A stretch of 64,000 bases of DNA from JAOUEA01 sp963821935 (GTDB taxonomy: Bacteria; Actinomycetota; UBA4738; HRBIN12), in the NCBI GenBank assembly GCA_963821935.1, contig CAWGFM010000001.1, positions 1 to 64,000 on the forward strand. The letters are read 5' to 3'. Below, piece by piece: positions 34,141-42,649 of this stretch. How positions within the stretch are numbered: position 1 is the first letter of the stretch; every line of letters begins with the position of its first letter. The notes under the pieces were generated by a model. The model saw only the letters and a program-made list of their open reading frames with translations, was not told where the DNA came from and made no database searches. Position numbers and translations under genes: made by a program.

Positions 34141-34716
34141 ATGACGGAGGTCGCGAGCGTCCTGGTGGACCGCGAGGACGTCCGTCGCCGGGTCGAGGAG
34201 CTCGGCCGCACGATCACCGGGGACTACGTGGGGCGTGAGCCCGTGTTCATCACGGTCCTCAAAGGCGGCGCGATGTTCCTGGCGGATCTGATGCGCGCCG
34301 TCGATCTCCCGCTCGAGATCTACTTCATGGCCATCAGCCGCTACGGCGATGCCGATGAGTCGCTCGGTCGCGTGCAGATCCTGCTCGACGTCGATATCGA
34401 TCTCGCCGGCCGGGACGTGATCCTGATCGAGGACATCGTCGACACGGGGCTCACGTTGCGGTACCTGCTGGGTGTGCTGCGCGCGCGTGGTCCCGCCTCC
34501 TTGGAGGTCTGCGCGCTGTTGGACAAGTCCGCCCGGCGCATCGTGCCCTTGGCCCCCCGATACGTGGGGTTCGACTGTCCGGACCGCTTCGTGGTGGGGT
34601 ACGGTCTGGACTTCGCTGAGCGCTACCGCAACGTGCCCGACATCCTCCAGGTGCATGATGTCGATGCGTTGCAGTCCGACCCCGACGTGCTGATGCCTTG
34701 GCTCGCGATCGCCTGA
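34141..34716 (+). CDS. hpt: hypoxanthine phosphoribosyltransferase
   Basis: 191 residues. Salvages hypoxanthine and guanine with PRPP. The PRPP loop is VILIEDIVDTGLTLRYL. VFITVLKGGAMFLADLMR and EIYFMAISRYGD form the rest of the active site, and VGFDCPDRFVVGYGLDFAERYRN is the base-binding end, where one run is YVGFDCPDRFVVGYG. Its promoter is separate from dacA. Elsewhere hpt usually sits near ftsH. Here it lies inside the garA-bfn block. Confidence 0.94.
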   Translation: MTEVASVLVDREDVRRRVEELGRTITGDYVGREPVFITVLKGGAMFLADLMRAVDLPLEIYFMAISRYGDADESLGRVQILLDVDIDLAGRDVILIEDIVDTGLTLRYLLGVLRARGPASLEVCALLDKSARRIVPLAPRYVGFDCPDRFVVGYGLDFAERYRNVPDILQVHDVDALQSDPDVLMPWLAIA

Positions 34717-34746
34717 GGCCAGGTTGCCCGACCGGGAACCCGCCGT

Positions 34747-34752
34747 TACGCT
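34747..34752 (+). promoter_or_regulatory. TACGCT -10 box of the bifunctional nuclease gene
   Basis: TACGCT ends 7 nt before ATG 34760 and decides this start over an upstream one. Leaderless. Confidence 0.55.
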
Positions 34753-34759
34753 CGCAACG

Positions 34760-35233
34760 ATGATCGAGATGGAGCTCACCGGCGTGCGCGTGGAACTCCC
34801 ATCGAATCAACCCATCGTTCTGCTGCGGGAGCGAGGCGGCGAGCGCTACCTGCCCATCTGGATCGGGGCCGCCGAGGCCGCGGCGATCGCGCTGTCCTTG
34901 CAGGGAGTGGTCACGCCCCGGCCCATGACCCACGATCTGCTCAAGACCATCCTGGAGGATCTGTCGGTGGGCGTGCAACGCATCATCGTCACGGAGCTGC
35001 GCGAGTCGACGTTCTTCGCCACCATCGAACTGCAACGCAAGGGTGAGGACCTGTTGGTGTCGTCCCGGCCTTCGGATGCGATCGCCCTGGCCGTGCGGAT
35101 GTCCGTGCCGATCTTCGCCAGCGAGGACGTGTTGGAGGAAGCCTCGATCCTGATCCCCGGCGACGAGGACGAAGAGGTGGAGAAGTTCCGCGAGTTCCTG
35201 GACAACGTCAGCCCCGAGGACTTCGAGAGCTAG
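34760..35233 (+). CDS. bifunctional nuclease family protein (DUF151)
   Basis: 157 residues. DUF151 proteins have reported DNase/RNase activity in plants and are widespread in actinobacteria (Rv1829 at this place). Family sequence: PIVLLRERGGERYLPIWIGA then AEAAAIALSLQG, RPMTHDLLKTILEDL, SRPSDAIALAVRMSVPIFA. The acidic C-terminus (PGDEDEEVEKFREFL) is typical. The gene sits between the MerR genes, as in the Rv1828-Rv1829-Rv1830 order, with dacA and hpt inserted. Confidence 0.9.
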   Translation: MIEMELTGVRVELPSNQPIVLLRERGGERYLPIWIGAAEAAAIALSLQGVVTPRPMTHDLLKTILEDLSVGVQRIIVTELRESTFFATIELQRKGEDLLVSSRPSDAIALAVRMSVPIFASEDVLEEASILIPGDEDEEVEKFREFLDNVSPEDFES

Positions 35234-35249
35234 GGAACGTTCCCGAGCT
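35228..35249. repeat. 22-bp near-perfect palindrome at the bfn stop codon
   Basis: The 22 bases read the same on both strands except one pair, with GGGAACGTTCCC perfect at the centre. It covers the stop codon of the upstream gene and may be part of a termination structure or a protein-binding site. Confidence 0.5.
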
Positions 35250-35255
35250 GGTGCT

Positions 35256-35280
35256 GGCCCGCGACGCAGGGGAGCGGGCC
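35256..35280. terminator. bidirectional hairpin between convergent genes
   Basis: GGCCCGC (35256-35262) pairs perfectly with GCGGGCC (35274-35280) across an 11-nt loop, between the convergent bfn and CAP-domain genes. It probably ends both transcripts. Confidence 0.5.
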
Positions 35281-35708
35281 TACGTGCAGAAGAAGACCGT
35301 GACCCAGAGTTCGCCGTGCACCGTGGCTGCGCCCACCGCGGCGCGATCGAACCCACGGTTCAGGATGTGCGAACGGTGGGAGGCGCTCCGCATGAACGCC
35401 CGTTGCAGGTCGGCGACGTCGCCACCGGTCATGCCCACGTTCTCGCCCCAGGCGAAACAGTGCGCACCGTAGCGGCCGGGGCCCGAGGTATGCCACAGAC
35501 GCCGGTGATGGGCCATGCGAAGGCTGTGCCGTTCGGCGACCCTCGACATGCGAGATGCCCGATCCAGCCGGTGGATGCCGTGCTTGGCCCGACTCTCGTT
35601 CGTGGCGTGGAAGACCTGCCAGCCGTAGTTGGGCGTGCCGGCCTGGGCGGCCGCGGGGCCCAGGACCATGAGTGCGGTCACGCTGATCGCAAGGAGCGTT
35701 TTCTTCAT
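35280..35708 (-). CDS. secreted CAP/SCP-domain protein
   Basis: 142 residues. The signal peptide MKKTLLAISVTALMVLGPAA then AQA predicts export. The CAP domain has HATNESRAKHGIHRLDRASR, AERHSLRMAHHRRLWHT, WGENVGMTGG and SASHRSHILNRGFDRAAVGA, the conserved His-Glu-His set of this fold. Bacterial CAP proteins are extracellular with unclear, often wall-linked, roles. The ATG at 35708 gives the standard signal peptide. A longer frame upstream is not supported. Confidence 0.9.
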   Translation of the reverse strand: MKKTLLAISVTALMVLGPAAAQAGTPNYGWQVFHATNESRAKHGIHRLDRASRMSRVAERHSLRMAHHRRLWHTSGPGRYGAHCFAWGENVGMTGGDVADLQRAFMRSASHRSHILNRGFDRAAVGAATVHGELWVTVFFCT

Positions 35709-35831
35709 GTGGTGCCCATCCGGGGGGTCGAACTCCCTGATCCTTGGTAGTTCATTCGAGCTACTGCGCGTCATCGGCGGCGGTCCGCCACAACTTGAGC
35801 GCAGCTGCGCACGAAGGTGCCCGTAGGACCG

Positions 35832-35860
35832 TTGACATAGGCTCGAATGGGTCCTAGCCT
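35832..35860 (+). promoter_or_regulatory. consensus-like promoter (-35 TTGACA, -10 TAGCCT)
   Basis: TTGACA at 35832-35837 and TAGCCT at 35855-35860 with exactly 17 nt between. Transcription would start near 35867, giving a short leader with GGAG before the MerR ATG. It is the clearest sigma-70-type promoter in the window. Confidence 0.75.
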
Positions 35861-35893
35861 GCGGAAACACATCGACGTGATTACGGAGCTGTC

Positions 35894-36346
35894 ATGAGCG
35901 AACAGGGGTACCGCGCGCCGGACGCAAAGCGGATCGCGGGCATCACATATCGACAGCTCGACTATTGGACACGGACCGGTCTGGTGACGCCGTCGGTGAA
36001 GGACGCGCACGGTTCAGGGTCCCAACGGCTGTACTCCTTCCAGGACCTCGCAACGCTTCGCGTCATCAAGAAGTTGCTCGACACGGGCGTCTCGCTGCAG
36101 CGGGTCCGCAAGGCCGTGGAACACCTTCGGGGCATGCACCGGCGACCCCACGGGGTCACGCTCATGTCCGACGGCCAAGGCGTGTACGAGGCCCATTCGC
36201 CCGAGGCCGTCGTCGACCTGCTCAAGGGCGGCCAAGGTGTCTTCGCCATCTCACTCGATGCCGTCTACGACGATCTGGAGGACAGCGTCAACGCCCCGGC
36301 AGCGGTGAAGACGAAGAGCAAGCGGACGGCCGCGCAGGGATCGTGA
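35894..36346 (+). CDS. MerR-family transcriptional regulator
   Basis: 150 residues. The MerR helix-turn-helix is YRAPDAKRIAGITYRQLDYW then TRTGLVTP, followed by the wing and RLYSFQDLATLRVIKKLLD. The C-terminal part (about 90-135) is a short effector or dimer domain. It corresponds to Rv1830. Its start has ggag and a near-consensus promoter. The next gene overlaps by GTGA. The target genes are not known. Neighbouring gcv genes are candidates by position only. Confidence 0.88.
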   Translation: MSEQGYRAPDAKRIAGITYRQLDYWTRTGLVTPSVKDAHGSGSQRLYSFQDLATLRVIKKLLDTGVSLQRVRKAVEHLRGMHRRPHGVTLMSDGQGVYEAHSPEAVVDLLKGGQGVFAISLDAVYDDLEDSVNAPAAVKTKSKRTAAQGS

Positions 36347-36762
36347 GCGCGCAGCCGGCCCTGTTGGACGAGGCACCGCTCAAGAGTCAGAGCATCCGGT
36401 TCGCCCATGCCTCGGAACGTCAGTTCGCGCAGCTCCTGGATTTCTACGACATCCGGTGGGAGTACGAGCCCACCTCGTTCGATATCGAATGGGACCGGGA
36501 GGGACGGGTCCTGCAGCGTTTCACGCCCGACTTCTTCCTGCCCGAGTACGACCTCTACATCGAGATCACCACGCTGAACCAGAAGCTGGTGACCAAGAAG
36601 AACCGCAAGGTTCGGCGCCTCCGCGAGCGCTACCCTGAGATCACCTGCAAGATCTTCTACCAGCGCGACTACCTGTCGCTGGTGACGAAGTACGGACTGG
36701 AAGACGTGTCGGGGCCGGCCAGGACCACGCCGCGGGCCGCGCCCTCCGATCGACCGTCGTAG
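36343..36762 (+). CDS. PD-(D/E)xK-like hypothetical protein
   Basis: 139 residues. SERQFAQLLDFYDIRWEYEP begins a nuclease-like fold. RFTPDFFLPEYDLYIEITTL resembles the PD...ExK core of small endonucleases, but the Lys position after IE is Thr (EIT), so activity is doubtful. A basic helix follows (KLVTKKNRKVRRLRERYPEI). It overlaps the MerR gene by 4 nt and ends 26 nt before gcvPA. A weak 7-bp hairpin (36750-36769) covers its stop codon. Confidence 0.65.
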   Translation: MSAQPALLDEAPLKSQSIRFAHASERQFAQLLDFYDIRWEYEPTSFDIEWDREGRVLQRFTPDFFLPEYDLYIEITTLNQKLVTKKNRKVRRLRERYPEITCKIFYQRDYLSLVTKYGLEDVSGPARTTPRAAPSDRPS

Positions 36763-36776
36763 CGGTCGACCGTCCG

Positions 36777-36782
36777 TACACT
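36777..36782 (+). promoter_or_regulatory. TACACT -10 box of gcvPA
   Basis: TACACT ends 6 nt before the gcvPA GTG, with no Shine-Dalgarno. Leaderless start of the gcvPA-gcvPB pair. Confidence 0.55.
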
Positions 36783-36788
36783 TGGCCC

Positions 36789-38096
36789 GTGAGGTTCGCT
36801 CCGCACACCGACGACGAGATCCGCGACATGCTCGCGACGATCGGGCGGTCCTCGGTCGCCGAGCTCTTCGACCAGGTTCCCGACCCGGTTCGTCTGGATC
36901 GGGCGCTCGAGATCCCCGACGGCGTCTCGGAGATGGAACTGGTCGCCGACATGCGCGACCTGGCCGCCAGCGACCGGAACATGGATCAGCTGGTGTGCTT
37001 CGCGGGCGGCGGTGCCTACGACCATTACATCCCCTCGGTCGTGTGGGCCCTGGCGGGTCGCTCGGAGTTCTACACGTCGTACACCCCATATCAGCCGGAG
37101 CTGTCGCAGGGCGTCTTGCAGGTCCTGTTCGAGTACCAGTCGATGATCTGCGAGCTGACGGACATGGACGTGTCCAACGCCTCGCTCTACGACGGTGCCA
37201 CCGCCCTGGTCGAAGCGGTGCACATGACCCTGGCATCGGGACGCATGCGCGTGCTGGTGTCCGACGGTGTCGACTCCCGCGCCCTCGAGGCCCTGCGCAC
37301 CGCCGGGAGGGGAGCGGCCTACGAGCCCGAAGTGTTCCACGGTCACCCGGAGCCCGGCGGTGACGTGGCCGCAGTGGTCCTCCAGCACCCCAATGTGTAC
37401 GGGGTGCTGGAACCCGTCCGCGATTCCTTCGCCGCCGCGCACGATGCGGGCGCCAAGGCGATCCAGGTGTTCGATCCGCTGTCGCTCGGCGTGCTGGCGA
37501 CCCCCGGCGAGCTGGGTGCGGACATCGCGGTCGGCGAGGGCCAGGGTCTGGGCAACCACCTCAACTACGGAGGGCCCTACCTGGGCATCATCGCCGCTCG
37601 GAAGGGCGACGTACGCAAGATGCCGGGACGCATCGTGGGCGAGACGGTCGACGTGGACGAGACGACGGGCTACGTCCTGACGCTGCAAGCGCGCGAGCAG
37701 CACATCCGTCGGGAGAAGGCCAACTCCAACATCTGCACGAACCAGACGCTGATGGCCATCGCCGCCACCGTGTACCTAGGGTGGCTGGGCCCCGAGGGTC
37801 TGGGTGAGCTCGGCCGTCAGTGCGCGTCGAAGGCCGCGTACACGGCGGAGCAGCTCACCGCTCTGCCCGGGGTATCGCTGGCGTTTCCCGATGCGCCGTT
37901 CTTCAAGGAGTTCGCGGTGCGCTTGCCCCGGGCCGCCTCCGAGGTTCGCGAACGCATGGTCGACCGCGGGTTCCTGGCGGGGGTACCGATGCCGCAGGCA
38001 GGCGATGACCTCTTGGTGGTCGCCGTCACCGAGCGGCGCTCACGGCCAGAGATCGACGGGTTCGTCTCGGCCATGGGGGAGGTGCTCGCTTCGTGA
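36789..38096 (+). CDS. gcvPA: glycine dehydrogenase (decarboxylating) subunit 1
   Basis: 435 residues, the N-terminal half of the P protein in two-subunit systems. With GcvPB it decarboxylates glycine and loads the H protein. Family sequence: FAPHTDDEIRDMLATIG, CFAGGGAYDHYIPSVV, YTPYQPELSQGVLQVLFEYQ then DMDVSNASLYDGATA, and EGQGLGNHLNYGGPYLGIIA. Mycobacteria have a fused GcvP here. The split form is the difference. It overlaps gcvPB by GTGA. Confidence 0.96.
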   Translation: MRFAPHTDDEIRDMLATIGRSSVAELFDQVPDPVRLDRALEIPDGVSEMELVADMRDLAASDRNMDQLVCFAGGGAYDHYIPSVVWALAGRSEFYTSYTPYQPELSQGVLQVLFEYQSMICELTDMDVSNASLYDGATALVEAVHMTLASGRMRVLVSDGVDSRALEALRTAGRGAAYEPEVFHGHPEPGGDVAAVVLQHPNVYGVLEPVRDSFAAAHDAGAKAIQVFDPLSLGVLATPGELGADIAVGEGQGLGNHLNYGGPYLGIIAARKGDVRKMPGRIVGETVDVDETTGYVLTLQAREQHIRREKANSNICTNQTLMAIAATVYLGWLGPEGLGELGRQCASKAAYTAEQLTALPGVSLAFPDAPFFKEFAVRLPRAASEVRERMVDRGFLAGVPMPQAGDDLLVVAVTERRSRPEIDGFVSAMGEVLAS

Positions 38097-39622
38097 GCCA
38101 GGGCGCGCCGATCCGCACGCAGGGGCCCGTGGGCACGACCGGCACCATCGTGGACCGCTCGGTGCCGGGCCGCCGGGCGTTCAGCTTGGCGCCGCTGGAC
38201 GTGCCCACGGCCGAGATCGCGGCCGAGCACGCGCGCAAGGAGCCACCCCGCCTGCCCGAGGTCGCCGAGATCGACCTGATCAGGCACTACACACGCCTCT
38301 CGCAGATGAACCACGGTGTGGACACCGGCCCCTACCCGCTGGGCTCATGCACGATGAAGTACAACCCCAAGGCAGCGGAGACCGTCGCGGCCATGCCCGG
38401 ATTCCAACGGCTGCATCCGCTGCAGCCCGACGCGACCGTGCAGGGCATGCTCGAGCTGCTCTGGCGCCTGGAACGGGCGCTGTGCGAGATCACCGGCATG
38501 GCGCGGGCCACGTTGCAGCCCCCGGCCGGGGCGTGCGGGGAGATGACCGGCCTGCTGATCATGCGCGCCGTGCACGCCGACCGTGGGGGCGAGCGGACCA
38601 AGGTGTTGATCCCCGACGCCGCCCACGGTACGAACCCGGCCAGCGTTCGTCTCGCCGGGTTCGAGGCGGTCAGCGTTCCGTCGGACGCGCGCGGTCTGGT
38701 GGACGTGGGGGCCCTGCGACCGCTGGTCGACGACCAGGTGGCCGGGCTCATGCTCACGAACCCCAACACGCTCGGCCTGTTCGAAGAGCGCATCGAGGAG
38801 ATCACCGCGATGCTGCACGATGTGGGTGCCATCGTGTACTACGACGGGGCCAACCTCAACGCGATCCTCGGGCAGTGCCGTCCCGGCGACATGGGCTTCG
38901 ACATCGTCCATATCAATACCCACAAGACGTTCGCGACTCCGCACGGCGGGGGAGGGCCGGGTGCCGGCCCGGTGGGGGTGACCCAGGATCTCGCCGATTA
39001 CCTTCCGGCACCGATCGTGGCTCGAGACAGCGATGGGACCTACCGATGGGATCACGAACGGCCCCGCTCCATCGGACGCCTCCACGGGTTCAACGGGAAC
39101 ATGGGGGTCCTGGTTCGCGCCTACGCCTACGTGTTCCTCCACGGCGCGGACGGGTTGGCCGAGGTCAGCGAGCTCGCGGCGCTCAACGCCAACTACCTGG
39201 CCTCGCTGCTTCGGGAGGATTTCCCGCTCGCCTATCCGGACATGCCGCCGATGCACGAGTTCGTGTCGTCGGCGGAGACGTTGAAGCGCGACACGGGGGT
39301 CCGCGCGACCGACGTGGCGAAGCGGCTCATCGATCTGGGCTACCACCCGTCCACCGTGTACTTCCCGCTTGTGGTCGACGAAGCCATGATGATCGAGCCC
39401 ACCGAGACCGAGTCCCGCGAAACGCTCGACGGGCTCGCGGCCGCCTTCCGCCAGGCCGCAGCCGAAGCTCGCGCCGATCCGGAGGTGCTGCACGAGGCGC
39501 CGCTCACCACACCGGTCCGGCGCCTCGACGAGGCGCTTGCGGCTCGTCAGCTCAAGCTCCGGTGGAACGTCGGGACATCGGAGGGATCGAGTGCCTCCGA
39601 AGCAGCGGGGGGAGACCGCTGA
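38093..39622 (+). CDS. gcvPB: glycine dehydrogenase (decarboxylating) subunit 2
   Basis: 509 residues, a little longer than usual (about 480-490) owing to the N-terminus. It carries PLP: the Lys is in HINTHKTFATPHGGGGPG. Also seen are MNHGVDTGPYPLGSCTMKYN and PDAAHGTNPASVRLAGFE. The C-terminal 40 residues are variable and acidic. With gcvH at 31.0 kb it makes three of four glycine cleavage proteins in this window. Confidence 0.96.
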   Translation: MSQGAPIRTQGPVGTTGTIVDRSVPGRRAFSLAPLDVPTAEIAAEHARKEPPRLPEVAEIDLIRHYTRLSQMNHGVDTGPYPLGSCTMKYNPKAAETVAAMPGFQRLHPLQPDATVQGMLELLWRLERALCEITGMARATLQPPAGACGEMTGLLIMRAVHADRGGERTKVLIPDAAHGTNPASVRLAGFEAVSVPSDARGLVDVGALRPLVDDQVAGLMLTNPNTLGLFEERIEEITAMLHDVGAIVYYDGANLNAILGQCRPGDMGFDIVHINTHKTFATPHGGGGPGAGPVGVTQDLADYLPAPIVARDSDGTYRWDHERPRSIGRLHGFNGNMGVLVRAYAYVFLHGADGLAEVSELAALNANYLASLLREDFPLAYPDMPPMHEFVSSAETLKRDTGVRATDVAKRLIDLGYHPSTVYFPLVVDEAMMIEPTETESRETLDGLAAAFRQAAAEARADPEVLHEAPLTTPVRRLDEALAARQLKLRWNVGTSEGSSASEAAGGDR

Positions 39623-39657
39623 TGACCGCGCCTCGGGGAGCGTTTCATGCAAGGTGA

Positions 39658-39673
39658 CATAATGGACGTTATG
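39658..39673 (+). promoter_or_regulatory. CATAAT -10 box inside a palindrome upstream of the hydrolase
   Basis: CATAATGGACGTTATG is an inverted repeat with arms CATAA and TTATG. CATAAT is also a near-consensus -10 box. The stretch is unusually AT-rich for this genome and lies 33 nt before the ATG, as expected for a promoter covered by an operator. Confidence 0.5.
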
Positions 39674-39705
39674 GGCGTTCGCGCCCTGCGAGGCAGGAGG
39701 ACCGC

Positions 39706-40434
39706 ATGAGCACCGCACCGATCGTGTTGGTACCCGGGTTCTGGCTCGGCGCGTGGGCATGGGACGAGGTCGTCGCCGCCCTGCGCGCCGACGGGCACGA
39801 GGTCACGGCGGTGACGCTGCCCGGTCTCGAGTCGGAGGACGCCGACCGGTCGTCGATCACGTTCGAGGACCACGTCGCGGCGATCTGCGAGGCCGTGACG
39901 GCGACGGGACGACCCGCCGTGCTCGCCGTACACAGCGGCGCGGGGGCTCCCGGCTACGCCGTCACCGACCGCATCCCCGAGCAGATCGCGTCGATGATCT
40001 ACGTCGACACCGGTCCCGCCAAGGGGGCGCTCGACCCCGACGTGACCGACGCGGAGGTGCCGCTCCCCTCTCGTGAGCAGCTCGAGAAGGACGAGAACCT
40101 CGACGGGCTCACGGCCGAGCAGCTCGAGACCTTCCGGCTGCGGGCCGTCCCCGAGCCGGCGGCGGCCCTCCGCGAGGCGGCCGATCTGACCAACGACGCG
40201 CGTCTCGGGGTGCCGAGCACCGTGATCTGCACCGGCTTCAGCGCCCAGGAGTACCAGGACGCCATCAAGGAGGGTTATCCGTTCCTCGCAGGCCTGGCCG
40301 AGCTCCGTAACGTGTCCTACGTCGACATGCCGACGAGCCACTGGCCGATGTGGTCGCGGCCCCATGATCTGGCCGCGCTCATCGGGGACGCGGCGCGGAC
40401 GGCCGGAACCGCCGCTGGAAGCCCCACAGCGTGA
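39706..40434 (+). CDS. alpha/beta hydrolase
   Basis: 242 residues. VLVPGFWLGAWAWDEVVAAL is the oxyanion region. The nucleophile elbow is LAVHSGAGAPGY, and the His is in MPTSHWPMWSRP, so the triad is complete. It resembles small esterase-like hydrolases. Substrate unknown. AGGAGG precedes the ATG. It is monocistronic behind a possibly regulated promoter. Its last 56 nt overlap the end of the convergent lnt-ppm gene. Confidence 0.85.
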   Translation: MSTAPIVLVPGFWLGAWAWDEVVAALRADGHEVTAVTLPGLESEDADRSSITFEDHVAAICEAVTATGRPAVLAVHSGAGAPGYAVTDRIPEQIASMIYVDTGPAKGALDPDVTDAEVPLPSREQLEKDENLDGLTAEQLETFRLRAVPEPAAALREAADLTNDARLGVPSTVICTGFSAQEYQDAIKEGYPFLAGLAELRNVSYVDMPTSHWPMWSRPHDLAALIGDAARTAGTAAGSPTA

Positions 40435-42649
40435 CCAGCCAGAGCGCCTCTGCGACGATCCTCCGCGAGATCTTGGAGTGGCCGTGCTCGCGTTCGCGGA
40501 ACGTGATGGGAACCTCCGACATCGCGTAGCCCAGGTCCCACGTCCGCATCACCAGCTCGATCTGGAAGCCGTATCCCTCTGAGGCGACGGGCTGGCGCAT
40601 CAGTTCCTCGAGGGCATCCGCGCGATAGACGCGGTAGCCGCTGGTCGCGTCGTGCAGGGGAAGGCCCAACATGAGGCGGGCGTAGACGTTGCCAGCGCGT
40701 GAGAGGGTCACGCGAACGCGACTCCAGTTCGACACCGAGCCTCCGGGCACGTAGCGAGAGCCCACCACCACGTCGCTGTCGGTCGAGGCCGCGTCGAGCA
40801 GCGCCGGCAGTTCCGAGGGGTCGTGGGAAAGGTCGGAGTCCATCTCCACGATCAGGTCATACCCCTCTCTGAGCGCCAGCTCGAATCCTTGAAGGTAGGC
40901 ACTGGCCAGGCCGGACCTGTGGGAGCGCTCGAGCAAGCGGATGTGAGGATCGGTCGCCATCGCGTCGCGGACCGCCTGGGCGGTGCCGTCGGGCGAGGAG
41001 TCATCCACGACCAGGATGTCGACGTCGTGCGGGGCGGCGCGCACACCCTTGAGCACGCGTTCGATCGTGGCGCATTCGTCGTAGGTGGGCAGGATCACCA
41101 GGGTGCGGGCACCCGGCCGCAACGGTTCCGGCGCGGCGCGTGTGGCTGTTCGACGCCGTGGCACCACGAAGGCCAGCACGATCGAGGCAAGCAGGAGCCA
41201 GGGGAGCCAGTCCCCCAGCCGTACGTACCAGGTGCGTTGGTCGGAAGACCGGATGGTGCCCCGCAGGATACCGGCGCGGAACAGCCCTTGCGATGCCACC
41301 ACGCGCCCTGACGGATCCACGAATGCGCTGATGCCCGAGACGGCGCCATTGATCACCCAGCGGGCGTCCTCGATGGCCCGCATCTGCGTCATCTGCAGGT
41401 GCTGGGCACCGGCCGCGGTGAACCCGTACGAGGCGTTGTTGACCGTCACCACCAGGAAACCGGCCCCATCGTTGACCATGGCCCGTGGGATATCCGGGAA
41501 GGCGTTCTCGAAGCAGATCGGGGTGCCGATCGAGCCGAGCCCTTCGACGGCCAGGGTGTCCACCTGCTCCCCCGGCGTGCGATCGATCGGGATCTGATCG
41601 ATCGCATCGATCCACTGCAGTCGCGATCGGAACGGCACGTACTCCCCGAAGGGCACCAGGTGCACCTTGTCGTAGCGGCCGTCGAGATCGCCCGCCCCGT
41701 CCAACAACACCACGCTGGTTCGCTGGCCCCCTTCGGCGTCATCCAGCACGGCCCCGATCAGCGTCGGCGCCCCGACCTGGGCCACCGCGTCCCGCACGGC
41801 CGCGACCGTGGCCGGATCCTCGGCCGCCGCCGGGTCCAGGGCTCCCTCCCCCCAGATGGCCAGGTCGGGAGGCTCGTCGTCGAGCTGCCGGTGCAGCTCG
41901 GTGTTCAGTTTCGCCACCTCGATGTCCTCGTCCGAACCGGTCGCGGCTCGGGCGGCGGCCTCTCGCACGTCCACCTGGATCGCGGCCACGTCGATCGGCG
42001 GCCCGTGGGCCGCTCCGAACCCGATCGCGGCGGGCGCCACCCCCACGATCAACGCCAGCGTCAACGCGATCGCTACGGTGCGGCGGGTGCCGGTCCCCTG
42101 TTCGTCGATGATCGCGGTGACCCACAGGGCGTTGATCGCCGCCACGGCGAAGGTGACGCCCCAGACCCCGGCCACGGTCGCCAGGCGCACCGTGACGCGG
42201 TTGTCCACCTGTGAGACGCCGAGGCCGCCCCAGCTGAACCCGCCCAACGGCCATGCCGAGCGGATCCAGTCCAGGACCGTCCAGAGCGCCGCCGTGGACA
42301 TGGCGCTCACGATCGGCCGGCCGGGGCGGCGCAGCGCGGGTGTGATGAGTCCGAACAGGGCCACCGACAGGGCGCACAGGAGCGTCAGGGCCGTCCACGC
42401 CAGCGTGCCGAATCGCCAGATCCAGTAGATCGTGGCGCCGTAGAAGGCCAGCCCGAAGATTAGGCCCAGCACGAATCCGCGCAGAGGGCGGGCATCCCAC
42501 AGGAGCCACACGAGCGGCCCCAACGCGACGAAGGCGATCGGCCAGAACCCAACAGGAGGGAACGCCGTCGACAGGGCGAGACCGGAGAGCAGGGAGATCA
42601 GGAGCGCGAGCGGAAGTTGAGGGCGCGCCCTCAGGCGCAGTCGCGGCAC
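40379..42649 (-). CDS. lnt-ppm1: apolipoprotein N-acyltransferase / polyprenol-phosphate mannosyltransferase fusion
   Basis: 756 residues. Residues 1-500 are Lnt: six or so membrane helices then a nitrilase domain with the Glu-Lys-Cys triad in IWGEGALDP, KVHLVPFGEY and GTPICFENAFPD. It N-acylates lipoproteins. Residues about 525-750 are a GT2 mannosyltransferase (LVILPTYDECATIERVL, VDDSSPDGT, EMDSDLSHDP) that makes polyprenyl-phosphomannose. The same fusion is Ppm1 of M. tuberculosis. The GTG start overlaps the end of the DUF4193 gene by 19 nt. Confidence 0.95.
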   Translation of the reverse strand: MPRLRLRARPQLPLALLISLLSGLALSTAFPPVGFWPIAFVALGPLVWLLWDARPLRGFVLGLIFGLAFYGATIYWIWRFGTLAWTALTLLCALSVALFGLITPALRRPGRPIVSAMSTAALWTVLDWIRSAWPLGGFSWGGLGVSQVDNRVTVRLATVAGVWGVTFAVAAINALWVTAIIDEQGTGTRRTVAIALTLALIVGVAPAAIGFGAAHGPPIDVAAIQVDVREAAARAATGSDEDIEVAKLNTELHRQLDDEPPDLAIWGEGALDPAAAEDPATVAAVRDAVAQVGAPTLIGAVLDDAEGGQRTSVVLLDGAGDLDGRYDKVHLVPFGEYVPFRSRLQWIDAIDQIPIDRTPGEQVDTLAVEGLGSIGTPICFENAFPDIPRAMVNDGAGFLVVTVNNASYGFTAAGAQHLQMTQMRAIEDARWVINGAVSGISAFVDPSGRVVASQGLFRAGILRGTIRSSDQRTWYVRLGDWLPWLLLASIVLAFVVPRRRTATRAAPEPLRPGARTLVILPTYDECATIERVLKGVRAAPHDVDILVVDDSSPDGTAQAVRDAMATDPHIRLLERSHRSGLASAYLQGFELALREGYDLIVEMDSDLSHDPSELPALLDAASTDSDVVVGSRYVPGGSVSNWSRVRVTLSRAGNVYARLMLGLPLHDATSGYRVYRADALEELMRQPVASEGYGFQIELVMRTWDLGYAMSEVPITFREREHGHSKISRRIVAEALWLVTLWGFQRRFRPSAPRPR

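Noticed and set aside
36750..36769. Hairpin at the end of the nuclease-like gene as terminator
   Set aside because: Only 7 bp with a 6-nt loop, overlapping the stop codon, no U-tract, and a promoter immediately after. Too weak to call.
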